DNA from: Aquila chrysaetos chrysaetos
Lineage: Eukaryota > Chordata > Aves > Accipitriformes > Accipitridae
Reading direction: 5' to 3'
DNA length: 64,000 nt
NCBI RefSeq assembly: GCF_900496995.4
Contig: NW_024470384.1
Coordinates: 186,001 to 250,000 of the forward strand
Shown here: one piece after another, positions 33,501-52,215 of the stretch
Layout: every line of letters begins with the position of its first letter
Position numbering within the stretch: position 1 is the stretch's first letter
Program-made: the position numbers and the translations under genes
The notes under the pieces: model-generated
The model's input: the letters and a program-made list of their open reading frames with translations, nothing else
Databases searched by the model: none
Told to the model about the DNA's origin: nothing

Positions 33501-34230
33501 GAACGCTGGTAGGGGTCATGGGGGGGCAAGGGCACTGGGGACAGTGGGAGTACTGGGAGAAGGCACTGGAGGGGCGGGAGCTAGGGACACGGGGAGGGGG
33601 ACTGGGGGGTCTCACCGAGGACAAAGGAGACGGGGATGAGGTTGGTGGGTCTGGGGAGGCTCTGTGGGGACACTGGTGGCCTGGGGGGGTCTCGGGGGGG
33701 GGGGGGGGGGGTCCCGGGCGGGCCGGGGCTCTCACCGAGGACAAAGGAGACAGGGATGAGGTTGGCCGACTTGTCGCAGTAAAGCACCAGCTTCTCAAAC
33801 AGCCGCTTCTGCGCCTCCGACAGCAGGAACCTGGGAGGGGGGGACCGGACACGTGAGGGGACACCGGGGGCTTCACCCAGCCCCTCCCTCCAGCTGCGTG
33901 TGTCCCCCCCTCCGTGTCCTGCCGTACGAGGTACCGTGTCTCCATGCAACCCGTGTCCCCCCGTCCCCATGACCCCCCCCCGCACCCTGCGTGTCCCCGT
34001 AGCCCCATTCCGATGCACTCCCTGCACCTCCGCGTGCCCCCGCGCACACCGAGTCCCCCCACGTGCCCCCCACCGCACCGGTAGGCCAGGCTGAGCCCCA
34101 GGTAGGCGGCGAGGAAGAGGAGCAGCTCCCGGTAGAGCAGCTTGTAGATGCTCCCGCGCCAGAGCAGCAGCAGCTGCGAGAAGCCCCCAAAACGCGCGGT
34201 GGCCACCCGCGAGGTGTAGGTCACCGTCAT
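30591..34230 (-). CDS. BEST2: Bestrophin-2 calcium-activated chloride channel
   Basis: Pentameric plasma-membrane anion channel of secretory epithelia. Exons: 34230-34079, 33830-33736, 33333-33100, 32681-32527, 32444-32367, 31970-31818, 31746-31666, 31549-31398, 30904-30591. The start [20 protein letters not shown] is bestrophin-specific. Further matches are [63 protein letters not shown] and [11 protein letters not shown]. The acidic Ca2+ clasp [13 protein letters not shown] is intact. Plus-strand G9 at 30826-30834 has one base too many; discounting it gives [11 protein letters not shown] (human RRLSFLLRKNS), a stop at 30591 and about 470 residues (human 509). The last exon is otherwise diverged and Pro/Arg-rich. 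The 3' end of exon 2 is duplicated in intron 2. The gene converges on HOOK2, as in human. Confidence 0.93.
32000..32335. repeat. CCCCATCC/GTCCCC-type pyrimidine minisatellite, BEST2 intron 5
   Basis: Degenerate 20-35-bp units around CATCCCTGTC and GTCCCCCCAT fill the intron between exons 32444-32367 and 31970-31818. Confidence 0.6.
33605..33770 (-). repeat. Duplicated end of BEST2 exon 2 with splice donor
   Basis: CTCACCGAGGACAAAGGAGA and the following GGGATGAGGTTGG occur at 33731-33768 (the true exon end and donor on the minus strand) and again at 33611-33648, 120 bp into the intron. Confidence 0.9.
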
Positions 34231-34600
34231 CGCGGCCGCGGTGACACCCGGGCAGTGCCCTGGGGACGGCAAAACCCTGGGGGACGAAGAAACGGGACCC
34301 TGGGGGCACGAAAACACTTTGGGAGGGGGGGGACATGCACCTGGGGGGGGGGGATGTCATTGAACCGATACCCAGGGGACACGAGGCACAGCCTGGGGAC
34401 CCCGACACCCTGGGGACACGCCACGGGGCACTGCCACCCCCCCCCCCCTCCCCAGGCTGGGCAGGGACCCCCCCCCCCCCATTCCCCCCCCTCACCTGTG
34501 GGAGACCTGAGCTGGGGCGGCCACCGCTGGTCTGGGGCCACCGTCCCCATCCCCGGACCTTAAATACCGTCCTGGGTCTGGCCCTGCCCCGGGGCTGGGG
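34231..34600 (-). promoter_or_regulatory. BEST2: BEST2 promoter and non-coding exon 1
   Basis: On the minus strand TATTTAAG (about 34560-34566) is a TATA-like element. It is followed by a possible 5' UTR exon ending at a CCACAG|GTGAGG donor near 34499 and an acceptor near 34261, shortly before the ATG at 34230. Confidence 0.5.
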
Positions 34601-35292
34601 GGGACACACACACGCCTGGGTCCCCTGGAGGAGGGCGGGGGGGGGGAAGGCCGGACGCCTGGGTCCTTCCCCCGTAACCCCCAGGGGAGCGGCCACTCTG
34701 GTTTGGCAAGTCCTGAGCCCACCCCCTCCCTGGGGGGGGAAACTGAGGCAGGGTTGGGGTGGGGGGGGTTGGTGGCTCGGACGCCTGGGTCCCCCCCGGG
34801 CTGGCCTGGATCCGGCCCCGCGGCCTCATGCCAGCAGCAGGGTCGCAGGGACAGATCGCAGCGGGACGTGAGACATGGGGCTGGACCTGTGTGGGGCGGG
34901 GGGCGGGGGGGCCACCGCCACGCAGCCCCCCTAAAACGCTAGAGCCTGGTTGCTGCAGCCCCATCATCCCCCCCGGGACCCAGGCGTCCGGGCCCCAACC
35001 TCCCCCGCTGCAGGACCCCCCCCCCACCACGCTGGGGACCCCAGCGTCCGGGCTGCCCCCCTCCCCCTCCCCGTGCCCCGTTAATCCGCCTCGAGCGCTA
35101 ATGAGGGTCCCTGCGTCCCGCCAGGCCTGGTGCCAGCCGGCGTTGACGTCACACCCCCCAGTGCCAGGCTGAGCCCCGCGGCCCCCAGAGGACCCAGGTG
35201 TCCGGGCCCCCTCCCCCTCCAAGTGCCACGCAGCGAACCCAGGCGTCCAGGCCCCCCCAAAACACCCAAGAGCTGCCTCTCCACTTCCCGAG
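34601..35292. other. BEST2-GET3 intergenic spacer
   Basis: No gene seen. It holds at least six copies of the dispersed GGACCCAGGCGTCCGGG-type motif in both orientations. Confidence 0.5.
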
Positions 35293-35298
35293 TTTATT
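35293..35298 (-). terminator. GET3: GET3 poly(A) signal AATAAA
   Basis: TTTATT on the plus strand, about 250 bp beyond the GET3 stop. Confidence 0.8.
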
Positions 35299-35543
35299 AT
35301 TTACACGAGGTCCCCTGGGGGGGTCCCGTCTCTGCCCCCCCGGCCTGGGGGGGGGACAGACGGGGAGGGAGGGGGGACAGAGCAGCCCGGGGCAGGGGCT
35401 GTGGTGCTGGTTGGCTGCAGCCTGGAGGTGGGGGCTGCGTGCGGGGGGGGGGGGTGTGTGGGCAGAGCCGTCCTGCCCCTCCTGGGGGGGGGGAAATAAA
35501 TATCGGCTGCCCCCCCCCCCCCCCCCCGGGGGGCGTGGGCAGG

Positions 35544-37718
35544 CTATTTGGGGCTGGGGGGCTGGTAGGGGTCCAGCAGGAGGGAGGAGAAGGTGTTCAC
35601 TTTGTCAGCCCCCCGCACCTCGTGGGGCAGCAGCGGCAGCTTCACGATGTGAAAATCCTCGTACAGGTCCTCCATCTGTGGGGAGAGTGGGGCGGGGGGC
35701 AGGGAACCAGGCGTCCAGGCCCCCCAACCCCCACAGCACCCCGCCCATGGCCTCAGGGAGGGTCCCAGGCATCCAGGATCCCCAAATTCCACCTCCCAAG
35801 ATCCCCTCCCCTCCCAGAGCCAGGCAGGGTCCCAGGCATCCGGGCTCCCCAAATGTTAACGCCCACCCCGACCCCCTCCCAGGCTCCCCAAACTCAGCCC
35901 CCCGGCCCCCGCCGCTGCGCCGTGGACCCCCGCATAGAGGCGGTACCTGGTCGAGGTACTTGGCCTGGATCTTGTGCCGGGCCTCGCACATCTTGCAGGG
36001 CCGCTGTGGGTCGGGGAAGACGAGCTGGTTCACCACGATGTTGTGGGTGTCGATGCGGCACTTGGCCAGCTCCTGGATCAGCCGCTCGGTCTCGTAGAGT
36101 GAGAGGAACTCGGCGATGCACACGCAGATGAACGTTGTCTGCTCCTGCCGACCCGGGCCCCCACACCGCGCTCAGCGTGACACCACAACACCACGCTCGG
36201 CAACACCGGTCTCAGGGTGACACCGCTCTCGGCATCCCCTCCGCAGACCCAGCTGTCCGGCACAGAGACCCTGGAGGGATCCCTGCCTGGCCCCGCGGCA
36301 CAGGATTCCCCACAGGAATGTGCACGGGCCAGCTTGGCCACATCCCTGTCCCCCTCCTGTTGACCCCATCCCCCTCCCAGCGTCCCCACTCCCCTACTTG
36401 GCATCCCCATCCCTCTCCTGGCATCCCCATGCCCCCCAGAGGAGGCCCCCCGCCCCACTGGTGGCCTTACCGGGTCCTTGAACTGCTCGCTGACGGAGCG
36501 GATGACGGGCAGCGTCTCCTCCAGCTTGGAGGCCAGCTGGTCAGCATTCATGTCCCCCAGCCCCAGCATGTTGCACATCTGGGGAAGGTGGCGGTGAGAT
36601 CCATCCCCCGAGGCCACACATGCCGTCCACCCCACAGGGGTCCTGTCCCCACAGCCCCCGTCCTCACCTGGGAGATGAAGGGGCTGATCTGGTTCTTGAT
36701 CTGCATGAGGCGGCCCAGGCCCCGCTCCACGATGGTGGGGAAATTGAGCAGACGCAGCGTGTGGCCAGTGGGCGCCGTGTCGAAGACCACCACCGAGAAG
36801 TTCATGCCCTTCACCAGCCTGCGGGGCCAGCGGGGGGGGGGGGGGGAGTCAGCAGGGTCACAACCCCAAAACTCAGCCCCTGACAGGCCCCCCCGGCCCC
36901 GTACAGCTCCGCTCACCTCATCACCTCAGCGTAGCTCATGGCCTCATCGATGCCGGGGAAGGCACTCATGGCCTCTTGCATCATCTTCTTGCCCATGCTC
37001 AGCATGTTGTCCTCCTCAAAGAACTCGTCGGGCAGCTCCGCCACCCCCAGGCTGGGGTCGATCTCCTGCCGGGGTTCGGACGGTGAGAGGGGCCGTGGTG
37101 GGGGCGGGGCGGGCTCTCGCCTCCGTCCTGGACTCACCATGGCAAAAAGGTTGTCATAGCCCTTGACTTTGGTGGGGACTTTGGAGAACTTCTGGTCGAA
37201 GGCGTCGGAGATATTGTGCGCGGGGTCGGTGGAGATGATGAGGACGCTCTCCCGCACCTTCGAGAGCTGCACGGCCAGGCTGCAGCTGGGGGGGACAGCA
37301 GTGACGGCGGGGGTGGCCCCCCCGGGGACTGCTTCTGCCTTCTGCCCGAGGGGCTCTAGCTCAATTCCGCCCCCCCCGTCCCGGGGCGCTCCGATTGCAT
37401 GTGTCCCATCCCCCCTCCCGCCAGGTGGTCTGCTCCGGTTCCCCCCCCCCAGGGTAGCCGGGTCCAATCCCCCCCCCCCCCCCGGGGGCCCGATCCCACC
37501 CCATCCCGGCGCGATCACCGCCCCCCCCCCCGGGGGCCCGGCCCGGCCCCGCCGCACCTGCAGGTGGTCTTGCCCACGCCGCCCTTCCCGCCCACGAAGA
37601 TCCACTTGAGGCTCCGCTGCTCGATAATGTTCGCCAGCGTCGGCTCCAGCGGCTCCACGTCGGGCGCGTCCTCGAACTCCTCCGCCTCCGGCCCCCACCC
37701 GCCCGCCGCCGCCGCCAT
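35544..37718 (-). CDS. GET3: Guided entry of tail-anchored proteins ATPase GET3 (ASNA1/TRC40)
   Basis: Cytosolic homodimeric ATPase that shields the C-terminal membrane segment of tail-anchored proteins and delivers them to the ER receptor WRB-CAML. Exons: 37718-37558, 37285-37138, 37065-36917, 36818-36668, 36578-36471, 36144-35947, 35675-35544. The deviant Walker A loop is [10 protein letters not shown]; the switch region is STDPAHN; the A-loop region is [15 protein letters not shown]; the dimer zinc motif is CKMC. The spliced frame is intact at 348 residues, exactly the human length, with no surplus bases. The start codon lies within AAGATGGCGGC, a YY1-type element. TRIR starts 246 bp away in the opposite direction. 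Confidence 0.97.
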
Positions 37719-37963
37719 CTTCCGCCGCGCCGCCGCGCCGCCGGCCCGCCCGCGCCCTCATTGGCCGCCGCCCCGCCGCGCTGTCGCGCCCCCTGCGGCG
37801 GATTGGCCGCCGCGCCTGGCGATCCGGCGCGGGGCGGGACAGCGCGGCGAGCGACCCGCGCGTTGCCCGGCAACGCCGCCCCGACGGCCGTCGCGCTGAC
37901 GTCATCTCCCGGCGCCGCGCGCTTCCCGGCGTTCCCCGCGGCGCGGCGTTAGCGGCGGACAAG
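37719..37963. promoter_or_regulatory. GET3-TRIR bidirectional CpG promoter
   Basis: A 245-bp spacer between divergent start codons, CpG-dense and without TATA. It contains ATTGG (inverted CCAAT) boxes near 37760 and 37802 and a TGACGTCA CRE near 37898. Both start codons sit in AAGATGG context. Confidence 0.75.
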
Positions 37964-39233
37964 ATGGAGGCGCACGGCGAGGAGGGGGAGGCCCCGTCGC
38001 CGCCGCCCGGGCCCGGCGGCGGCGTGAACGTCTTCGCCAACGACGGCAGCTTCCTGGAGCTCTTCAAGCGGAAGATGGAGGCGGAGCAGCAGCGGGAGCG
38101 TGAGGCGGCGGCGGCGGCCGCGGAGGCCCCCGGCGGTGCCGGGCCCGGCCCGCACCGCCCGTCCGACGGCTCGAAGAGGAGCGGCGGCGCCCTCAGCTTC
38201 GTAAGGACGCGGGGCCCGCGGCCTCCTCCCGCCCCCGCCGGCCCTGCTGCTGCCCGGCCTGCCCGCCCGCTGCGGCGGCCCCGGCTGAGGGTTTCGCGGG
38301 GGTACCGGGGCCCTCGGGCTGGCTCCGGGGGTGGCGGTGGCTTCTTCCCGGCAGCGGCGGCCTGCCGCGGGAGAGCTTCCCCGGGTGAGCCGGTTCCCCG
38401 GGCGTGAGTACAGGCCCCGGTTTTGCCAGCGGCACTTCCCGGGACCGGGGCCAGGACCGGGACCGGGGCCCTCGGCGGGGCTGGTGGCCCCGGGGCCCTG
38501 GAACTCCGCGGGCACCTGTGGTCGCCGAGCTGGGGGGGGGCACGTCCGGGGGGGGCCGTACCGCCGCTTTCTGGAGCGGTCCTGGGGGCACCTTAGTGCT
38601 GTTCAGGGCTCCCTGTCATGCTGTCTTTTGGTTTTGGGTTTTTCTTGTCTCTTCTTGAACCACATCAAACCGCACCAAAATCCTCCGTTCCTGGGGAATG
38701 GGGGTGGCTTCAGCTGCTCTGGCACCGCTGTTCCCCGGGGGACGTCACCCCCGTCCTCGGGGATGGCAGCAGCGGCTGCCGGCAGCACCCCGGGCAGGAG
38801 CGGGGTCCCCGCGGTGCTGCCCGCTGCGGGCGGACGGACGGACGGCTGCCGGCCGGGGTCTGACGGACGTCCCTCCTGTTCCGTTGTGCAGGGGGCGGCG
38901 CGGTCCCCGCGGCGCGCGTAACGGTGGCAGTTCTGTCCCTTCCCCCAGGTGGGCAGGCGGCGAGGGGGGAACAAGCTGGCCCTGAAGACGGGAGTGGTGG
39001 CCAAGAAGCAAAAGACGGATGAGGAGGTGGGTGTCCCCGGACCCCCGACCGCTCCTGGGGGGACACGCGGTGCTGCCGGGGGGTGCCGCGCTCACCGACC
39101 TCGTTTTCCCCTTGTTTCCTTGCAGGTGTTGACGAGTAAAGGCGACGCCTGGGCCAAGTACATGGCGGAGGTGAAAAAGTACAAGGCGCATCAGTGCAGC
39201 GACGACGACAAAACCCGGCCCCTGGTGAAATAG
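37964..39233 (+). CDS. TRIR: Telomerase RNA component interacting RNase (C19orf43)
   Basis: Small nuclear protein described as an exoribonuclease associated with telomerase RNA. Exons: 37964-38200, 38949-39026, 39126-39233. [20 protein letters not shown] is followed by [20 protein letters not shown], then [20 protein letters not shown] and a C terminus ending KTRPLVK, nearly identical to human. The frame is intact and gives 140 residues. The only large difference is a longer Glu/Ala-rich linker in exon 1. An ATTAAA signal lies 287 bp after the stop. It is transcribed divergently from GET3 and in the same direction as TNPO2. Confidence 0.96.
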
Positions 39234-39519
39234 CGCCCGCGCCCGGACTCGCCCCTGTATATACTTATTTAAGGGCAGGGGAGGCGCCGGCCCCGCCCCT
39301 TTTATATCTATAAATACCGATCGTGCGCCCGGGGCCGCCGCTCCCGCCCCGCCGGCAACCAGGACTTGACGCCGGCTGGCAAACTGCTGCCGCTGCCGCC
39401 TGCTGGGACCCGTCGCCACTCCTCCCCCCACCCGGCCCCTGTGTGGGGGGGTGGTTTTGGGGTAGAAAGCGGAGAAACGGGGAGGGGAGAGGCGGGAGCG
39501 GGGGGGCCGCTGTCGCAGC

Positions 39520-39525
39520 ATTAAA
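39520..39525 (+). terminator. TRIR: TRIR poly(A) signal ATTAAA
   Basis: GCATTAAAGACC, the common variant hexamer, about 290 bp after the TRIR stop. Confidence 0.7.
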
Positions 39526-40200
39526 GACCTCGGAGATTTCGGAGCTGCTGAGCGACTTGTGGGTGTTTTTGGGGAAGGGGCCACCCCCCCCCACTGTTAC
39601 ACCGGTCTTGTGGGTTTGGGGGTCTCCTGGTGTTTGGGGGTGAGATGCTGAGACTGCTGTGATGGGGTGACACAACCTGCCCCACACTGTCACCTGCTGG
39701 GGGGGTACAGCCTCACCCGGCCATGACACCGACTGACTCTGAGGCTTCCAGCCATCAACTCTTTATTTACCATCCCCCCCCCCCCCGCCCCCAGCGCCAA
39801 ACTTTCACCATTATTGGCTTTTTTTCCCCCAGTAAAGCTGGGGGGGGGGGGGGGTTGGGACCCGCAGCCTGTGCCCCCCCCCCCCCGGCGTGTGGCGGGG
39901 CCGGGCCCTCCTGGGGCAAACTCCAGCAGATGACCCTGACGGGTTTGTGGTCCCAGTTCCCCCGTGCGCTGCGATCGCCCCGGTTCACCCACCCAGTGCG
40001 CCCAGTCTCCCCAGTGCTTCCCCGACCTGGCGGGACCCGGCTAGCGCCGCCCACCCGGCGCTGAGCAGGGGGGAGGCTGCCGCCGGGGGCGTCCGTCGCT
40101 CCCTTGGTCGGGCTTGCGCGGGGGAGGCCTTCCTCCCCCGGCAGTGGTACGGCCCGCGCCGCGGGGCGCGCTGGGCGGTCGAGTCCGGCGTTGCAGTGCC
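39526..40200. other. TRIR-TNPO2 spacer
   Basis: No gene recognised on either strand. A minus-strand AATAAA at 39762-39767 has no gene attached to it. Sequence is CpG-rich with G-runs. Confidence 0.4.
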
Positions 40201-40492
40201 GAGGGGAGGGGGTGACTCCGCGCATGCGCGCAGCAGCACCGCCCTTTCCCCATGTGGCCCCGCCTCCGGCCCACGTGACGCGGCGCTGTCCTTCCCGCGC
40301 GTTCACGTGGTGCCCGCGGCGGGGCGGACGGTGGCCGGCGGGGGTCAGCGCCCGCGTGCCGCGCTCGCTCCCTCCGGGCAGCGCCGGTGCCCCGCGGCTG
40401 CGCGAGGCCGCCCCGAGCCCCCCCCCCTTCCCCCCCGTCCCCGACCGTCCCCCCCCTCCCCGCCCCGAGCCCCGGGATCCCCCCTCCGGCAG
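40201..40492 (+). promoter_or_regulatory. TNPO2: TNPO2 promoter and non-coding exon 1
   Basis: Contains the NRF1 palindrome GCGCATGCGC (40220-40229), an E-box CACGTGAC (40272-40279) and TCACGTGG (40303). A TCCGGCAG|GTACGG donor at 40492 marks a 5' UTR exon; it would join the acceptor at 41305 just before the ATG. Intron 1 (40493-41305) is CpG-rich. Confidence 0.65.
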
Positions 40493-40635
40493 GTACGGGC
40501 CCGGCGGGAACGCGGGGGTGGCGGAGAATCGGCGCGGGGCCTGGCGGGCGGGGGAGGCCCGGCCGGGACCGGGCTGGGGTGGGGGGGGTGAAGGAGACCG
40601 CGGGGGGGGGGCTGAGGGGGGTGATGGGGGGCTGA

Positions 40636-47398
<6,763 letters not shown>

Positions 47399-48420
47399 GC
47401 CAGGCGGAGGCACCGGAACCAGGTCTGGGAGGGGGGGGGCAGCACCCGTAAACGGGGGGGGTAGACAGGTGGAACCCCCCCTCAGCACGACAGACCCTCC
47501 CTGACTCCTCTCCCCTCTCTCGCAGGTCGGCGCCGGGAGGCCGTCGGGGGACGGCGGCCGTGAGCGGGCGACCCCGCGCCGTGCCCGGGGGGGTTCGGGG
47601 GGGCGGGAGGAGCCGCGTGGGGGGGCCACGGCACGGTGCCCCCCCCCCCCATCACCCTGTCCCCAGCTGCCCCGGGGGGGGGGGGGGGGGGCCCCGAGAT
47701 CGGTTTCACCCCCGGGGGGGAGAAGGGGGGGGAGGGACTGGGGGGGGGGGGGGGGGTCCATGGCAGCCGCGGGGGAGGGATGGACCCGTGGCGGGGGCAC
47801 CCCAAAACCCTGGGGGGAGGGGAAGCAAAAAACCGGGGCAAAAGGGTCCAAAAAATGGGGTGGCCTGGGCGGGGGGGGGACCACCCCCCCCCCCTTTTCC
47901 GCTGTAGGATGTTCCTGTCCCCCCGCCCCAGCATGGTGCCCCCCCCCCACCCCGTACCCATGCACACGTTTATGGAGATAAACCTATAGGAACATATAGA
48001 GCAGCCCCGGCCGGGGGGGGGGGCGCGGGGTGGCCCCGGGGGGGGCGGGGGGGCCCCCGGGGGGGGGGGGCGGGGGGCCGGGGGGGGCCGAGCCGCCGCC
48101 GTTGTGCTTCGTCGTGAGCGAGTCGGTGCCACGTTTCTTGTGTTTTTTTTCCCCGTTTTGTTCCGTTTTTTACCGTTTACAGGGCGGGAGGGGGGGGGGC
48201 GGGGGGGAGAGCGCCCCGCAGGGACCGGCGGGGGGGGGGCGGGGGGGCGGGGAGGAGGCCGCGTCCTGGAGGGGGGGGGGCGGACCCGGTTGAGCCGCGC
48301 CCCCTCGTTCCTGCTCGGCAAAGAGAGTCCGTTGTTGACCGTCCGCCGTCTCGGTGCCGTTTGTTCCCGCCGGGGGGGTATTGGGGGGGGGGGGGGGGGG
48401 GTGTCACTTCCCTGCCCCGG
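47399..48420 (+). other. TNPO2 3' UTR and G-quadruplex-rich spacer
   Basis: No AATAAA found; the true TNPO2 3' end is uncertain (ATAAACC near 47978 is the nearest). Runs of 8-18 G dominate 47690-48260, giving many potential G-quadruplexes on the plus strand. No coding signal is convincing. Confidence 0.5.
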
Positions 48421-48483
48421 GGCCGCTGCCGCCCTTCCCGGTGGTTCGGCTCCTACACGTGGTCCCCTTCCGGCGCCTTTGGA

Positions 48484-48491
48484 TGACGTCA
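48484..48491. promoter_or_regulatory. FBXW9: CRE TGACGTCA, FBXW9 promoter
   Basis: Perfect CREB/ATF palindrome about 500 bp upstream of the FBXW9 ATG, at the edge of a CpG island (48440-48620). Confidence 0.6.
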
Positions 48492-48992
48492 CGATGAGCC
48501 TCTCTCGCATTGGGCGAGGCGCCGGTCACATGGGGGCGGCGAGAAGCCGCCCGCGCGCCGGAAGCGGATCCCGCCGTGGCCGTGGCGACGGGACGCGGCG
48601 GGGCCAGGCCGGGACGCGCCCCGGTACCGGGGGGGGGCTCGGGGGGACACCGGACCTTGCGGGGGTGGGGGGTGGGGCATGAAGAGAGGGTGGAAAGGCG
48701 GATGAGGGGGGGGGGGGGTCTCGGTACTGGGGTTGGTGGGACTCGGGTGTTGGGGCGGGTGCCGGTACCGGGAGTTCAGGGAGTACCTGGGTGTTGGGGT
48801 ATCCTGGAGGGGGGGGTCCGGGGGAGGGGGGGGGTCCCGGGGCTCTGGGGGGTCCCGGTTTGGGGCGAATCCCGGTGTTATGGGGCGGGGGTGGGGGGCC
48901 GGTAACGGGGGCTGAGGGCCGTGCTCGGGGCGCGGGGGGGGGACACCCCGCCTCTGGGGCTGCGGGAGGTGCTGACACCCCCGCCCCCAGCC

Positions 48993-51694
<2,702 letters not shown>

Positions 51695-51875
51695 CATGCC
51701 GCTACGGCCCCATGCTCACACTGCCTGGGAAGCGGAGCTGGGGGGGCTCCCCGGCGCCGGGGGGGGGGTCTGTCTCCCGCCGGGCGCGGGGTCCCCTCTG
51801 CGCCCCCCGACATGGAGGAGACGGGCCCAGCCTTGGGCCCTTGGTGGGGCTGGAAGTTGCTGCTTGTTCATGGGT

Positions 51876-51881
51876 ATTAAA
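51876..51881 (+). terminator. FBXW9: FBXW9 poly(A) signal ATTAAA
   Basis: GTATTAAAAGG about 180 bp after the FBXW9 stop and 335 bp before the DHPS ATG. Confidence 0.65.
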
Positions 51882-52054
51882 AGGACTTGACTGGAGCAGA
51901 GGTTGCGTGTCCCTCCCCGCGGGGGCATCCGTGGTTTTGGGGCGAAGTTGGGCGGTTTGGGGGAGGTTTCGGGGTAACCCCGGTCCAGCGCCATCCCCGC
52001 AGGCGAGGCCGTTCGCTTCTGGGAGTCGATTGCCCCTCCGTGGCCACCGTCCCT

Positions 52055-52215
52055 TCTTCAAGATGGCGGCGTGCAGCTGTACGGCAGAGAGCGGGGGGGG
52101 GGGGGGCAGCAAGATGGCGGCGCGCAGCCGCAGTGTGCGGCGCGGCGCTGGTGGGGGCGGGCCAAGATGGCAGCGCGCAGCGGCGGCGCGGCAGAGTGAA
52201 GGCGGCCGGAGCCCC
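52055..52215 (+). promoter_or_regulatory. DHPS: DHPS core promoter with three AAGATGG elements
   Basis: AAGATGGCGGC at 52060-52070 and 52111-52121, and AAGATGGCAGC at 52164, are about 50 bp apart. They fit the YY1 promoter element that often overlaps transcription starts of housekeeping genes. All three ATGs are in frame with the chosen DHPS start. Confidence 0.7.

Noticed and set aside
47690-48300. Open frames and possible genes in the poly-G region after TNPO2
   Set aside because: Homopolymer-driven Gly/Pro frames without splice or start context; treated as UTR/spacer.
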